From assembly GCF_000485595.1 (NCBI RefSeq), contig NW_014577980.1, forward strand, positions 136,261-158,755: a stretch of DNA of 22,495 nucleotides, in the 5' to 3' direction. The position numbers and the translations under genes were made by a program. Source of the stretch: Priapulus caudatus (taxonomy: Eukaryota > Priapulida > Priapulimorpha > Priapulimorphida > Priapulidae). The notes beneath the pieces were generated by a model, which saw nothing but the letters and a program-made list of their open reading frames with translations, was not told the DNA's origin and did no database searches. How positions within the stretch are numbered: the first letter of the stretch is position 1; each line of letters starts with the position of its first letter. Shown here piece after piece: positions 1-9,549 of the stretch.

Positions 1-1
1 G

Positions 2-63
2 CCACACGGCCGCCGTGCGTATAGCCATATTGAATCGGGCCCACACGGCCGCCGTGCGTATAG
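2..63. repeat. Two direct copies of a 23-bp GC-rich unit
   Basis: The stretch at 2-24 is repeated at 41-63 (period 39 bp). The unit contains ACGGCCGCCGT, which is itself nearly self-complementary. It lies just left of the telomere-like repeats and may be part of a longer array running off the window edge. Confidence 0.8.
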
Positions 64-81
64 TCACTTCCATCACGAAGT

Positions 82-211
82 GTATCACGAAGTGTTAGGG
101 TTAGGGTTGGAGTTAGGGTTAGGGTTAGGGTTTTTGCATCATTCCTTGATATACGGAAATTCTGTGCATCAGTTGATGATACACAGAAATCTGTGCTTCA
201 CTTCGTGATAC
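82..211. repeat. Telomere-like TTAGGG block inside an inverted repeat
   Basis: Five intact TTAGGG units and one degenerate unit (TTGGAG) lie at 95-130. The block is flanked by a perfect 13-bp inverted repeat: GTATCACGAAGTG at 82-94 and its reverse complement at 199-211. TTAGGG is the telomere unit of most animals outside arthropods and nematodes. With so few units this is more likely an interstitial or subtelomeric remnant, or part of a mobile element, than a chromosome end. Confidence 0.75.
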
Positions 212-304
212 CTAAGGTGCCTAAAGTGGATTTGCACCCTGCATGATTATATATGATGATATAGTTGCATGATCATCTGTATCAGTATGGTATTAGCACA
301 ATGT

Positions 305-381
305 AGATCGATCAATCGATGGATAGATAGATAGACAGACAGATGGACGGATGGATGGACGGACGGACGGACGGACGGACG

Positions 382-421
<40 letters not shown>

Positions 422-424
422 GGC
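305..424. repeat. GATA / GGAC / GACA compound microsatellite
   Basis: A run of tetranucleotide repeats that changes from GATA/GATG through GGAC to GACA. It appears to be one microsatellite whose unit drifted by single substitutions. No coding or regulatory role is visible. Confidence 0.85.
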
Positions 425-1446
425 AGATTTAAACGGATAGATCTACATCTAATGATCTATATCTACATCTATGGTTACGTCGATCTGTCACTCTTGACTC
501 GATCTGTCACTCAACGGTAGCTAGGTTGATGAATGGATAGACTGTCAGATTGAAAGACAGGCGTCCTTGCGGACGGGCGGACACAGAGCCAGAGCGGGAA
601 AGTGAGAGAGAGAGGAGCGGGCGACTAGACGGAAGGGCACAAGTACGGACAGATATAGGTGGGTGGATGGACAGTATGGATCGATGAATAGCTGGATGGG
701 AAACTTGGGGATGTGGGGATGTGGGCTTAGGAAACACACACTTACGCACACGCACGCACACGCACGCACACGCAGCCCCATACACACTGACAGCCCACAC
801 ACAGTGGCATACATACACACGCGTGCAGGAATGGATGGATATAGCCCGACCAGGCTGTGCGACCAATTGTCTATACGGTCTTCTAACCCTAGCAAGACAG
901 TTTCTTGGAGCTAGGATGGATGGAGAAAAGGATGCGATATCTCGATGAATAGATGGACAGTCAGGTCGTGGGTGTGTGACTGTATGAATAGCTGGACCGT
1001 CCAATTAAATGTTTCATATCTACGTAGATTCATGGAAATACTAATATAGAAAAAAAACAAGTGCCGCAGAGCCAAAGCGCTCAACTGACGTGTACTGTAG
1101 CCAGGTATTCTTCTGATAAACTCACTGGCAACCAAATCAAGTGCACCCTCCTGCCACCGCGTTCGCGCTCACAGCATATATCTAGGATACTAAGTACTAA
1201 TACGGATCTAAAATCTATGATAGGCTTTGCTATACCTACTGGTAGTACAGTAATAAAGATACAGCTGTGTAACTTTTAATGACTTTGCTATATTAACATG
1301 TTATCATGGATATGCGTCGAGCACGAGCATTGTGGTGGTGGTGGTGGGGGGTGTGGGGGGCTCTAATAGCAAAAGCAGTTCAGTCCTTTGTTAACAGTGA
1401 ACAAATCCATGTTTAACCCTCCTCTTAAGGGTCAAAAGGTTATCAG
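425..1446. other. Non-coding stretch left of the retroelement
   Basis: No gene is supported here. It contains a CA/CG-type repeat at about 736-776 (CACACGCACG units), several scattered GGAT/GATG pieces, and a G-rich run at 1331-1361 (GTGG units followed by GGGGGG) that could form a G-quadruplex. Open frames on both strands in the low-complexity parts have repetitive composition, and I treat them as chance. Confidence 0.6.
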
Positions 1447-1451
1447 ACACT
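1447..1451. repeat. Left target-site duplication of the retroelement
   Basis: ACACT immediately precedes the 5' LTR and matches the five bases that follow the 3' LTR. A 5-bp duplication is usual for Gypsy-type integrases. Confidence 0.9.
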
Positions 1452-1610
1452 TGTAACATTATGCAGAACTACTTTGTAGCCACATCACTACGCGTATACC
1501 CGCGTATGTAGACTGTTACTGAAAGCAGTCCTCTCTGGGCTCGGCCATGTTATGCTAAGCACGAATAAATGTTGTTTACCCAATTATGTCTGGACATCCG
1601 ATACTTTACA
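1452..1610 (+). repeat. 5' LTR
   Basis: A 159-bp terminal repeat with TG...CA ends. An AATAAA polyadenylation signal lies at 1564-1569. Aligned by eye to the 3' LTR it shows only three indel events (one base absent at about 1511, two extra bases at about 1529-1530, one extra at about 1543) and no substitution. It is short for a Gypsy LTR. Confidence 0.93.
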
Positions 1611-1622
1611 TGGTGGCAGCGG
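1611..1622 (+). other. Primer-binding site of the retroelement
   Basis: TGGTGGCAGCGG abuts the end of the 5' LTR. It begins TGG, the complement of the universal tRNA 3' CCA, as expected for a minus-strand primer site. The tRNA species was not identified. Confidence 0.8.
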
Positions 1623-1655
1623 TAAAAGTCATCGCAGTGTTGACATAACACTCCG

Positions 1656-2160
1656 GTGAACATCTACATGACATTGACAGTGTGTTGGCCAGTGCCAGCT
1701 AGGAGCCAGAATTTCGGATTTGTCTGCACCGACCTCATTGCCACGATCGATCGCGGCAGTATGCGAGATAAGAAGGTCCAGGAAATTCTCTTAGGCAAAG
1801 ATGGGAAGCTAACACTTGAAGAAGCACTAGACATTGTCAGAACCGTGAAGCGACTGATGCTCAGATGTGAAACAGTTAGCTGGTGGCGCCAGCGAGGCAC
1901 GGTGTCACCAAGTTAACAGGGATATAAAAGCAGACAACAGTGTCGTTTCAATTGTCAGTACTGTGGGGGAAAACACCCCACCGAAAACCCATGGAGAAAT
2001 GTCAGCCCTATGGGACGAAGTGTGACTTGTGTGGTAAATTGAACCACTGGAAAAAGATGTGCATGTCACACGGCGTTAGGGACAGAAACCCAGGTCAAGC
2101 GTCACAGTTCCATAGAGGGTCGAGGCAGGAATAACAGAGGCAGATCAGCCTCACGTGGGA
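1656..2160 (+). pseudogene. gag remnant with CCHC zinc knuckle
   Basis: Degenerate capsid/nucleocapsid coding region. At about 1755-1850 one frame reads MRDKKVQEILL and LTLEEALDIVR, resembling the C-terminal half of Gypsy Gag. A CCHC knuckle of spacing C-X2-C-X4-H-X4-C is encoded at 2021-2062 (CDLCGKLNHWKKMC). A less perfect knuckle-like piece (CQYCGGKH) lies just upstream at about 1953 in another frame, so at least one frameshift separates them. An RG-rich stretch follows at about 2112-2190. The gag region is shorter than a normal Gypsy gag, so 5' coding sequence may also be missing. Confidence 0.8.
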
Positions 2161-2199
2161 GAAGGCACCAAGTTTCACGAGGTACATCGTGGTAACAGA

Positions 2200-2700
2200 G
2201 ACAGACAGGCAGCGCGAACTCTCAAATGATGAAGTTTTTGAGAATCTTTCATTTGAATCCGTGCTTCCAACAACCTCGAGAAGAGGGACGAAGTATTTGC
2301 TACAGTTGACATTTGAGACAGGACTGGGACGAAGGATCAAGGACAATCCCAGAAATAAACCGAGCACTTATGCAGATGCGTCGATACAGGGGCCAAGGAA
2401 ATATCTGCTCCCACTGAGAATATACAGACGCATGTATCCAGAGCGACTACAGTGGGATTTCCTAAGAAAGGCGCCACGAGAACAGACTCATGATACTTTT
2501 GTTGACAGGCTACAACGGCTCCCGTATTGCACAATATGGGTCGACGTCATACCTTGTAGGTATCGGGACAAGTCGTGCGATGCAGAATTCTATGTCACGG
2601 AATCGGAGGAGCGGCTCTAATGGGTCTGCCACCTCACGTGACCTCTATCTGGTAATCATTGAACTGTGGCGTCAACAAACACGTGAACAGTGAAACTCCT
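2200..2700 (+). pseudogene. Retroelement protease remnant
   Basis: The codons GAT ACA GGG GCC at 2383-2394 give DTGA, the active-site motif of retroviral-type aspartic proteases that cleave Gag-Pol. A short pre-motif segment and a downstream LPLRIYRRMYPE-like stretch at about 2408-2445 lie in different frames, showing an indel directly after the motif. No intact protease frame exists. Its place between the zinc knuckle and the reverse transcriptase supports the call. Confidence 0.75.
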
Positions 2701-2819
2701 CACATGACTGCAAAGGAGGACTTGTCCGAATGTATCCAGACAGTTTGAAGGTATTGGTCACTTCAAGGGAAATTTCACATAACTGTAAGCCGTCCATCCC
2801 GCCAGTGTTGCACGCCCCA

Positions 2820-4030
2820 CGACGATGTCTATTCACCGCGAGATGAGCTCAAGAAGGAACTTGACGGTATGGTGAAGTAGGAGTCATCACTAAGGTCACT
2901 GAGCCACAGACTGGCGTCAGTAGTCTGGCGTACAGTCGAAGTCAACGGCAAACTCGGGGGTGTGTTTGATCGAAGGACCTTAACGAGGCGATAAAACGCC
3001 CGCACTATAAGACGCCGACATTGAAGAGATCACCCAAAATTCGCGGGAGCAACACTTTCTCCAAGTTGGACGCTCGCCACGGATATTGGTAAATAGAACT
3101 TGACAGCGAATTCAAGTCGCCTGACGCATTTTAACAAGCATTTTGGTCGATTCTTGCTTCCAGAGGTTGCCATTTGGCCTGAATGTCAGCCAAGATGTAT
3201 TACGAGGAGCGCATGGACAACATTATTGGAGCAGTGTCGGCACGACTGGAATAGCGGATGACGTCGCTGTATTCGAAACGACCAAGCTGATCATGACGCC
3301 AATCTGCCACACGTCATGAGGGTAGCACAGGAGAACGGACTCGTATTCAACCCTGAACAAGTGCGAGAAAACAAAACCGTCATGAAATTCTTTGGCATGG
3401 TCGATGATGCAATGGAGTGCACCCCGACCTGACAAGGGTCAAAGGCCGATCAAAGAGATGGAATACCCGAAGAATGCAAAACAGTTGCAAGAGTTTCTCG
3501 AATGGTGACATACCTATCACCGTTCCTGCCTCATGCATCCCAGCCACACAGCGCCTGCGGAGAGCTGATGAAGAAGGCGTGTTGTTTTCGAAATGGACTC
3601 CCTCCACCAGTCAGCATATGACAAGCTGATTATGCTCATCTGTAGAGAGGTAACTCTTCAGCTATTTTGACCGCGCAGCAGCCATCTATCCTGCAAGTTG
3701 ACGCGTCAAGCAAGGTCTAGTGAGCTGTTCTGATCCAAAACAAACAAGCCTATCGCTTTCGCGTCCAAACATTGAGTGATTGTGAGCAGCGATATGCCAA
3801 CATAGAGCGTGAACTTTGGCGGTGGTTTTTGGATGCGAGAAATTCCATACTTATTTGTATGGAAAGCAGTTTATTGTGGAATCGGACACAAGCCGCTCGA
3901 AATGATTAATATCTCAAGAACATTCGTTCGGCTCCTCAGCGACTACAGCGCATGTTACTGAGAATCCAGACCTATGACGTGAAGTAAACGTACAAGCCGG
4001 GGAAGGAAAGTATTGATGGGCAGATGCCTC
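2820..4030 (+). pseudogene. Reverse transcriptase and RNase H remnant
   Basis: Split over many frame changes, translations match the Gypsy polymerase core. KDLNEAIKRPHYKTPT is encoded at about 2978-3025 and FSKLDARHGYW at 3057-3089. The catalytic box appears as I-A-D-D at 3251-3262 where most Gypsy elements have Y-V/I-D-D. Connection and RNase H pieces follow, including LQVDAS at 3691-3708, whose Asp codon at 3700-3702 matches the first RNase H catalytic residue. The stop codons I checked by eye (for example near 2878 and 3668) are explained by single-base gains or losses. The product would copy element RNA into DNA, but no intact frame survives. Confidence 0.88.
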
Positions 4031-4289
4031 TCTCGATCTCCTGGAGGAGAGAACGACACTATTGACCTAGATGTCAAAGTTGAACTTGTGCAATTCAGTA
4101 CACGAGAACAGGATGAGTTGCGCGAAGGCGACGAAGCTGATGGTACACTTCATGCTCTGAAGAAGGTGATCGTGCAGGGATGGCCGCGAACGACGGGACG
4201 AGCTACCACCTGCCACTACGCCATTTTGGGCATACAGAGATGAACTTACTGTCCACGATGGTATCGTCATGAAGGGAGAAACGTGTCAT

Positions 4290-5310
4290 GGATTCCAGAC
4301 AGATGCAGAGCTAACGTTCTCTCGAAATTTACGAGTCTCACCAGGGTATCGACAAGACCAGGTTGAGGGCTCGTACTGTGTTTACCTGGAACAACTGTAA
4401 TGCAGACATAGAGAACATGATAAAGTCGTGTGGTATATTTGTCAGGCATTCACTGCAAGTCACAAAGCCCAGAAACCACTACATGCATACGAAATACCCA
4501 CGGGACCATGGCAGACCGTCGGGTACCGACCTGTTCTATCTGGATGGTGAGGAGGTACCTTTTATCTGTGACTACTATTCGAAGTTCCGATAGTCTAAGA
4601 AAAATTCACGGTGTGTGACAAGTCAGTCCAGTGGTGACATCACTAAGCAATGTGTTCTCGGAACAAGGAATTTAGAGGACTGTTAATTCTGAACACGGGC
4701 CACAATATGCGAGCCAGGTGTTTAGACAATTCACAGAAGAATGGGTTTCAGTCACAGTGACATCGAGTCCCCGCTATCGCACAGTCAAATGGCTTCATCG
4801 AGAGGCACGTACAGACGTAAAAAGGTGTACTTGCTAAAGCCAAAGCGGCACATACTGATCCGGACATGGCAATGCTGATTATTATAGATCCACACCGTGG
4901 AATTGCCAACTTGCCATCACCATCAGAACTACTGAACTCACGCAAGTTCAGAAGTTATCTTCCAGTAAAGATTACCAACGAAGCAGCGACAAGGATGCAG
5001 TTTCAGCGTCGACTTTTTGAGCGTTCAGCAACTCAAAAATTGTTATCACGACGAGAAATCTGTGAAACACTATAGCCCTCTGTCCCCAGGTCAATCGGGT
5101 TAGAGTACGGGACGAGAAATACTCACAAGTGGAAGCAGCGCAGTGCGTTACAGGAAAACAGTGTGTCACCACGTCTTCGTATGAGGTGCAAACATCTGAC
5201 GGAAACAATCTCAGGAGGAATCGTCGGTTTATCGAGGAAACCAGTGAGGAAGTAGAGACCCCTCATATCCCCCAGGACAAGATGACCAGGAACCAGTTTC
5301 ACCCCACGAG
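4290..5310 (+). pseudogene. Integrase remnant
   Basis: The zinc-binding HHCC domain is visible in pieces: an SHQGIDKTR-like stretch near 4330-4360, a cysteine codon at 4429-4431 and a second at 4440-4442 in a shifted frame, the pair that should read CxxC. The catalytic core starts with TDLFYL, whose Asp codon is at 4528-4530. A GPQYASQVFRQF-like piece at about 4698-4735 carries the second part of the DDE core. The region to about 5310 is a decayed C-terminal domain. The enzyme would insert element DNA into the host genome; this copy is broken by frameshifts. Confidence 0.82.
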
Positions 5311-5765
5311 ATAGATGTGAGGTCCAAACAAAACACGTCCGATTCAAGGCAACATTGAGAGTGAACCAGGTGCGTGTTCCAAATACTGGATGTGCCAGTG
5401 ACCATCCAATCTATATATACCCGTTCAGGCAGAATGGTCAGAAATCGAGAAACAGCCTCGATTTATAATTTGTGTTAAACATATGATACAGTAGGCATTT
5501 GTTGTAGTGGAGAACGCAATGCATTACGTGTTGTATACGTTGATATTTGGTTAGTTAATTCGGTTGGATATTCGTTTAATACTGTAACGTTCAGTTTTTG
5601 TGACAGTCATGTTGGACTGTAGAAGTATTGACAGTTAGCGTGGAAAATGTTCAAGCAGGACTATTACAGCATTAACATTAACGTCATGTGGTTACTACTC
5701 GGATGCATAATTCGAAGGTTTTGAAAGTTCAGTTTTTATCATGATTGAAGTACAATCTTTCTTCT

Positions 5766-5780
5766 AAAAGAAAGAGTGGA
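5766..5780 (+). other. Polypurine tract of the retroelement
   Basis: AAAAGAAAGAGTGGA is purine-rich and abuts the 3' LTR. This is the usual position of the plus-strand primer of LTR elements. Confidence 0.75.
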
Positions 5781-5937
5781 TGTAACATTATGCAGAACTA
5801 CTTTGTAGCCACATCACTACGCGTATACCCGCGTATGTAGATCTGTTACTGAAAGCAGCTCTCTGGGCTCGGCATGTTATGCTAAGCACGAATAAATGTT
5901 GTTTACCCAATTATGTCTGGACATCCGATACTTTACA
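5781..5937 (+). repeat. 3' LTR
   Basis: A 157-bp copy of the 5' LTR with the same TG/CA ends and an AATAAA signal at 5891-5896. It differs from the 5' copy only by small indels. Confidence 0.93.
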
Positions 5938-5942
5938 ACACT
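5938..5942. repeat. Right target-site duplication of the retroelement
   Basis: ACACT directly after the 3' LTR, identical to the five bases before the 5' LTR. Confidence 0.9.
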
Positions 5943-6648
5943 AACTTACTCTTCGCACGTCAGCGGAAAGTAGATTTCATGGTCCTTTCAATAAAGTGAT
6001 AAAAACAGTAGGTCAGCGTTGAAACAAAAATGTTTTGCACTCGGTCCGTTAGACCAAGTCCTCAAAAAATGTCTGATATCTGACTTTTCCCCCACTGCCC
6101 TTTGACCTGTGAACCTCAATTTCCGGCTGGGTGATGGGTTTCGATCCTCCCATCACACTATACATTTGTGCCGTAATTCCGTATTTCCTCTATACGTACC
6201 TTAAGTTAAGGGGAAATATTCCCCCTCCATTGACACATCTTGACCTTTGACCCTTGACCCACCAAATTCGACATCCCGAGTCCTTTTCGCAATCCCCCCC
6301 CCCGACGTCCCGAATATCAAGACCGTACGTCGAGCAGTTAAGATTTGTGCCCAATGTTGACGGACGGACGGACGGACGGACAAATCTTGCGATTCTACAA
6401 GCTGCATCTGACTTCGTCAGCTGAGCTAAAAATGTAACCGGGTTGTTACACGTATAAGAGTGTATATAATTTATAATTTTAGATCGAGAACTCAGAACAA
6501 CATAGAGTTGTGTTCAGCCAAATGAGTATTATTTAAAAAACCACACATACAAAACAGACCAACGCCGACTACAACTCCCAACAGACTGCATTTCTACCAT
6601 TGTATTGCATTGCGTTGTATCATTTTTATAACAATTTCATTATGGGCC

Positions 6649-6651
<3 letters not shown>

Positions 6652-6684
<33 letters not shown>
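6652..6684. repeat. (TA)n microsatellite
   Basis: About sixteen TA units in a row. Confidence 0.95.
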
Positions 6685-6686
<2 letters not shown>

Positions 6687-7286
6687 CCTAGTGACTAGCC
6701 AAACCAAGACATTATAATGACGTTTGACGCTACAACAGCTACAACGCTACAACGCTTAACAGTTACGTAAAAGAATTTACCACAAGAATAACGTGCTAAC
6801 AAGAGTTATCAGATTGAAAATATGAGATATAAGATTACACAAATCATATAGATATATCGTATAATAGTTGGTAACCTTTATCTCTGGCACAAACAATTCT
6901 GTTAATCGTTTTTGCGTCAGTATTAAACCGAGGTTATTAACGACTTGTTTTCTTAATGAATTAGTGCTTGATATTATCAATGTGCCATAGCTATTGTGAT
7001 ATCATCAGGAATACATATGACAAGTTCGTTATCATGCAGCAAGACTCAACCACGATGATATTGACCATTGGGTAGTGTATACGGAAGGTATCCCCTGGGC
7101 ATCAAGTCTGTAATCCAGGGACTTGGTCAGGCATATCCCTCATCCATATGGACAGGAATTTATACAGTAAGTAGTTGCACTTACTACTGAACATACTAAG
7201 CTTGATTAATATGTAAAGGGTTTACGCACACGTTGTTGATAATGATTGTATGTATACAGGCTAGGTGAAAAATACACGGTAGGAGA

Positions 7287-7442
7287 ATGCTAGGTACTGG
7301 TACCAGAGATGCAGCCGCAGCAAAGGACCATAGCAAGATTCCTGCAAGTGGCACGTGCAGTAGATCAGACGACATCAGTAGCGAAAAGTGCATGACCCTG
7401 TCAACACGTCTTACATCCCACGGCACAGGCATGTTCATGCAC
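7287..7442 (+). CDS. Possible upstream exon, not recognised
   Basis: An open frame that begins at an ATG and encodes a Ser/Thr/Ala-rich segment (including RDAAAAKDHSK and SRSDDISSEK). It can end in phase 0 before GTGTAT at 7443, which would fit the phase-0 entry of the next exon at 7613. Alternative acceptors at 7280 and 7292 also leave the frame open. There is no recognisable domain, and chance openness over 50 codons cannot be excluded. Confidence 0.2.
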
Positions 7443-7612
7443 GTGTATCTATGTGTTGTCACGAAACAATTACATTTTTTTATTCCATGTAAAAGAAGTT
7501 TGCAACCGCCTTAATTTTATAGGTAAATGACCTAAAAAAAATATCATCGATATCACGATTTGTTATAGATCGAAATACAAATATGTATCTGCTAAGTGTA
7601 TTTAACGTTTAG

Positions 7613-7766
7613 TATTGGCTAACTTGGTCTCCAGATGCTTATACTAGCGTAGACGGAAAAGATGGTGTGATAATTGACACATCTGTGTTGAGGACATGGA
7701 AGATTAGATGTCTGGATGAATACATTAACATTCTTTTAGCGAGCATCAATTACAGTTATGGTCTCG
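7613..7766 (+). CDS. Candidate N-terminal exon, probably of the WD40 gene
   Basis: The frame is open from the acceptor-like TTTAACGTTTAG (ends 7612) to a consensus donor, CTCG/GTAAGT. It encodes about 51 residues, including YWLTWSPDAYTSVDGKDG and VLRTWKIRCLDEYINILLA, with a non-repetitive, coding-like composition. It leaves phase 1, and the next exon at 7986 enters in the matching phase to complete a GAT codon; that match is the main support. I do not recognise the domain. It might be part of the region before the propeller (F-box/WD40 proteins have such a region), but no F-box is visible. It could belong to a separate gene. Confidence 0.5.
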
Positions 7767-7985
7767 GTAAGTTCGTGTAATAGAATGCACCTGTTAAGCT
7801 CGGCATATTATTTATTGTGTCATACGTGGACTTTACATTTGAGAGTTTGTTCCAAATTCACTCATAAATTACTGATATTGATCAATTATAATAATAACTT
7901 CCCCTTGACCACAGATCTATAATGTTAACACATTGCGCAAAAAAACAATAATTATCTGTCGGTTTGCTTGGGTTACAACTTCAAG

Positions 7986-8265
7986 ATGATAACAACGAGA
8001 GCATCTACACCCAACCGTCCTCTTGCACTGATGACGTCGGCGCTGCTGTTGCCATTGGCAACGCCGAGACAACAACTCCTGTTGATTGGGATGCTGAGCA
8101 GCTGGCAGAGCTCATTGTCTGTGACTCACCACAGCTGCCAAAATCATCTGCGGAAGCCACTGGGCCGACCAGCGACTATCAAACTCCATCTAGAGATCCC
8201 AAAAAAACTACTTGGGCCAAGGACATCGAAAAGGATAACAAACATGGCCATAAAAAAAGTAACAG
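7986..8265 (+). CDS. Candidate linker exon, probably of the WD40 gene
   Basis: A 280-nt open exon between acceptor CTTCAAG and donor AACAG/GTACTT, in at phase 1 and out at phase 2. The product is acidic and Ser/Thr/Pro-rich (for example CTDDVGAAVAIGNAE, DWDAEQLAELIVC) and ends in a basic Lys/His stretch, so it is probably a flexible linker. Its phase-2 exit matches the first propeller exon if that exon uses the internal acceptor after 20794 (or 12317 in the noisy copy), giving SN-SGNVTCVQ. That fits a linker directly before blade 1. No enzymatic motif is seen. Confidence 0.55.
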
Positions 8266-8545
8266 GTACTTTTTTGGACAGGCTCTACCGATGGGTGTAT
8301 GCATGAACATAATCTATACATACATATATTCTATAGATATATGTACATGTTATAGCTAGGGTATAACAAAAGCACGTGGACATGTTTGTGTATAGATACA
8401 ATATGGGTAGGTTTTACTGGATGAACACGTTTGATGTGTCGTTTTTTGGTTAAATTTAAGGCACGATTCTTTTGAATTCTTACAAACGCGTTCACTTCTT
8501 GCCACCAGCTCGAATTTAATAAACCGCTGTTGTGTTTGGAAAACA
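8266..8545. other. Presumed intron sequence, nothing distinctive
   Basis: AT-rich sequence after the donor at 8266. It has TATA/ATAC-rich stretches but no exon or repeat I can support. Confidence 0.5.
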
Positions 8546-8707
8546 CAATCACACACACACGCGCGCACGCACGCGCGCACACACACGCACACACACGCAT
8601 ACACACACACACGCACACACACACGCATACACACAAACACGCACACGCACACGCATACACACACACGCACACACGCACACACGCACACACGTACGTACGT
8701 GCGCAGG

Positions 8708-8742
<35 letters not shown>
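8546..8742. repeat. CA/CG-type dinucleotide array
   Basis: CACACA interspersed with CGCACG, ATACAC and an ACGTACGTACGTGCG step near 8689-8703, ending in a pure (CA)n at about 8712-8742. Open frames read as His-Thr or Cys-Val repeats and are not genes. Confidence 0.95.
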
Positions 8743-8743
<1 letters not shown>

Positions 8744-8755
8744 AGTGTTGTAGTC

Positions 8756-8901
8756 GAGTCCGCACCCCCCGAGTCCAAGTCCGAGTCCGAGTCCGCACCC
8801 CCGAGTCCGAGTCCGAGTCCGAGTCCGAGTCCCCGCCACCCGAATCCGAGTCCGAGTCCGAGTCCACGCCACCCGAGTCAGAGTCCGAGTCCGAGTCCAG
8901 T
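8756..8901. repeat. GAGTCC hexamer array
   Basis: About twenty GAGTCC/GAGTCCGA units with small interruptions. It translates as Glu-Ser, Ser-Pro or Val-Arg repeats in different frames, none with exon borders. A second smaller array of the same hexamer occurs at about 9360-9404. Confidence 0.9.
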
Positions 8902-8910
8902 TTTGATTTT

Positions 8911-9010
8911 TAAAAAAATGGGAAAAATCGGAAAAAAGGGAAAAATTGGTAGAAAAAAGGGAAAAACTCGAAAAAGGGAAAAAAGAGAAAAAGGGAAAAA
9001 ATCGCAAAAG
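8911..9010. repeat. A-rich AAAAAGGG purine tract
   Basis: Irregular repeats of four to seven A followed by G or GGG, with a few C/T interruptions. The same strand stays purine-rich for about 100 bases directly after the GAGTCC array. Confidence 0.8.
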
Positions 9011-9350
9011 TGCATCGTAGACATTCGAAAGTGTATAGTCAGCCGAACACAGAGAGACGAGTCATACGAAACGTGTCAAAGTAACGGATCCATTTGTGTT
9101 TTACGAGAATGACACGGCTTGTTGAACCAAATGAGAGAGTGCTAGTACCTTCGAAGTGGTAGAAAAAGCGCAAAGGAACAAAGTGACAGCAGATTCAAAC
9201 CAAAGGGACAAGAATCTTAATCGAGCCATTGAAAACGTTACAAGATTAAGCCGTGTATCTAGAAAACCTAGGAGTTTTAGTTTTAAATTCTTGTAAACTG
9301 CGTGTTACAATATGTACAGTTGTGTACTATGTATGTAGTGGCCTCGAGCC
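9011..9350. other. Unique AT-rich stretch between two repeat clusters
   Basis: I see no gene, no consensus splice pair and no repeat that recurs elsewhere in the window. Confidence 0.5.
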
Positions 9351-9359
9351 GGCCTCGAC

Positions 9360-9483
9360 CCGAGTCCTCGAGTCCGGAGGGCTCGAGTCCGAGTCCGAGT
9401 CCGGGTGATTGCACTCCGAGGCCAAGACCGAGACCGAGACCAAGGAAAACGGTCGAGACCTACGCCTCGAGACCTACAACACT

Positions 9484-9547
<64 letters not shown>
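9360..9547. repeat. Second GAGTCC array plus (CA)n run
   Basis: Several GAGTCC units at 9360-9404 are followed by AGACCG/AGACCT-type hexamers to about 9478 and a pure (CA)n from 9484 to 9547. The pairing repeats the order reversed at 8546-8901, where CA comes before GAGTCC. Confidence 0.9.

Positions 9548-9549
<2 letters not shown>

Larger units (their letters stand above)
1452..5937 (+). mobile_element. Complete but broken Ty3/Gypsy LTR retrotransposon
   Basis: A 4,486-bp element bounded by two near-identical LTRs (1452-1610 and 5781-5937) that begin TGTAAC and end TTTACA. It is flanked by an exact 5-bp target duplication, ACACT, at 1447-1451 and 5938-5942. A primer-binding site follows the 5' LTR and a purine tract precedes the 3' LTR. 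Interior matches in order are gag with a CCHC knuckle, aspartic protease, reverse transcriptase, RNase H and integrase. That protease-RT-RH-IN order is the Ty3/Gypsy (Metaviridae) arrangement. All reading frames are broken by many small shifts, so the copy as written cannot encode working proteins. No envelope-like frame is seen. Confidence 0.93.
5943..7600. other. Unassigned non-coding stretch
   Basis: No gene is clearly supported. It holds a GGAC tetranucleotide run at 6357-6381 inside sequence with several GACCTTTGACC-like phrases (about 6095-6270), which looks like part of an interspersed repeat, and a TA run at 6652-6684. Near 7100-7166 all three forward frames are partly open and end at a good donor-like CA/GTAAGT (splice point after 7166). 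That could be an upstream exon of the WD40 gene, but I cannot choose a frame. Confidence 0.5.

Noticed and set aside
95-130. True chromosome end
   Set aside because: Only five intact TTAGGG units, with non-telomeric sequence on both sides.
353-424. CRISPR-like array of short repeats
   Set aside because: The repeats are contiguous tetranucleotides without spacers, in an animal-type genome; it is a microsatellite. The 21-bp satellite also lacks spacers.
8331-9112. Long frames on both strands with His-Thr, Cys-Val, Glu-Ser or Ser-Pro repeats
   Set aside because: They are translations of CA and GAGTCC arrays. There are no splice borders or non-repeat coding parts, and all frames are open only because of the repeat composition.
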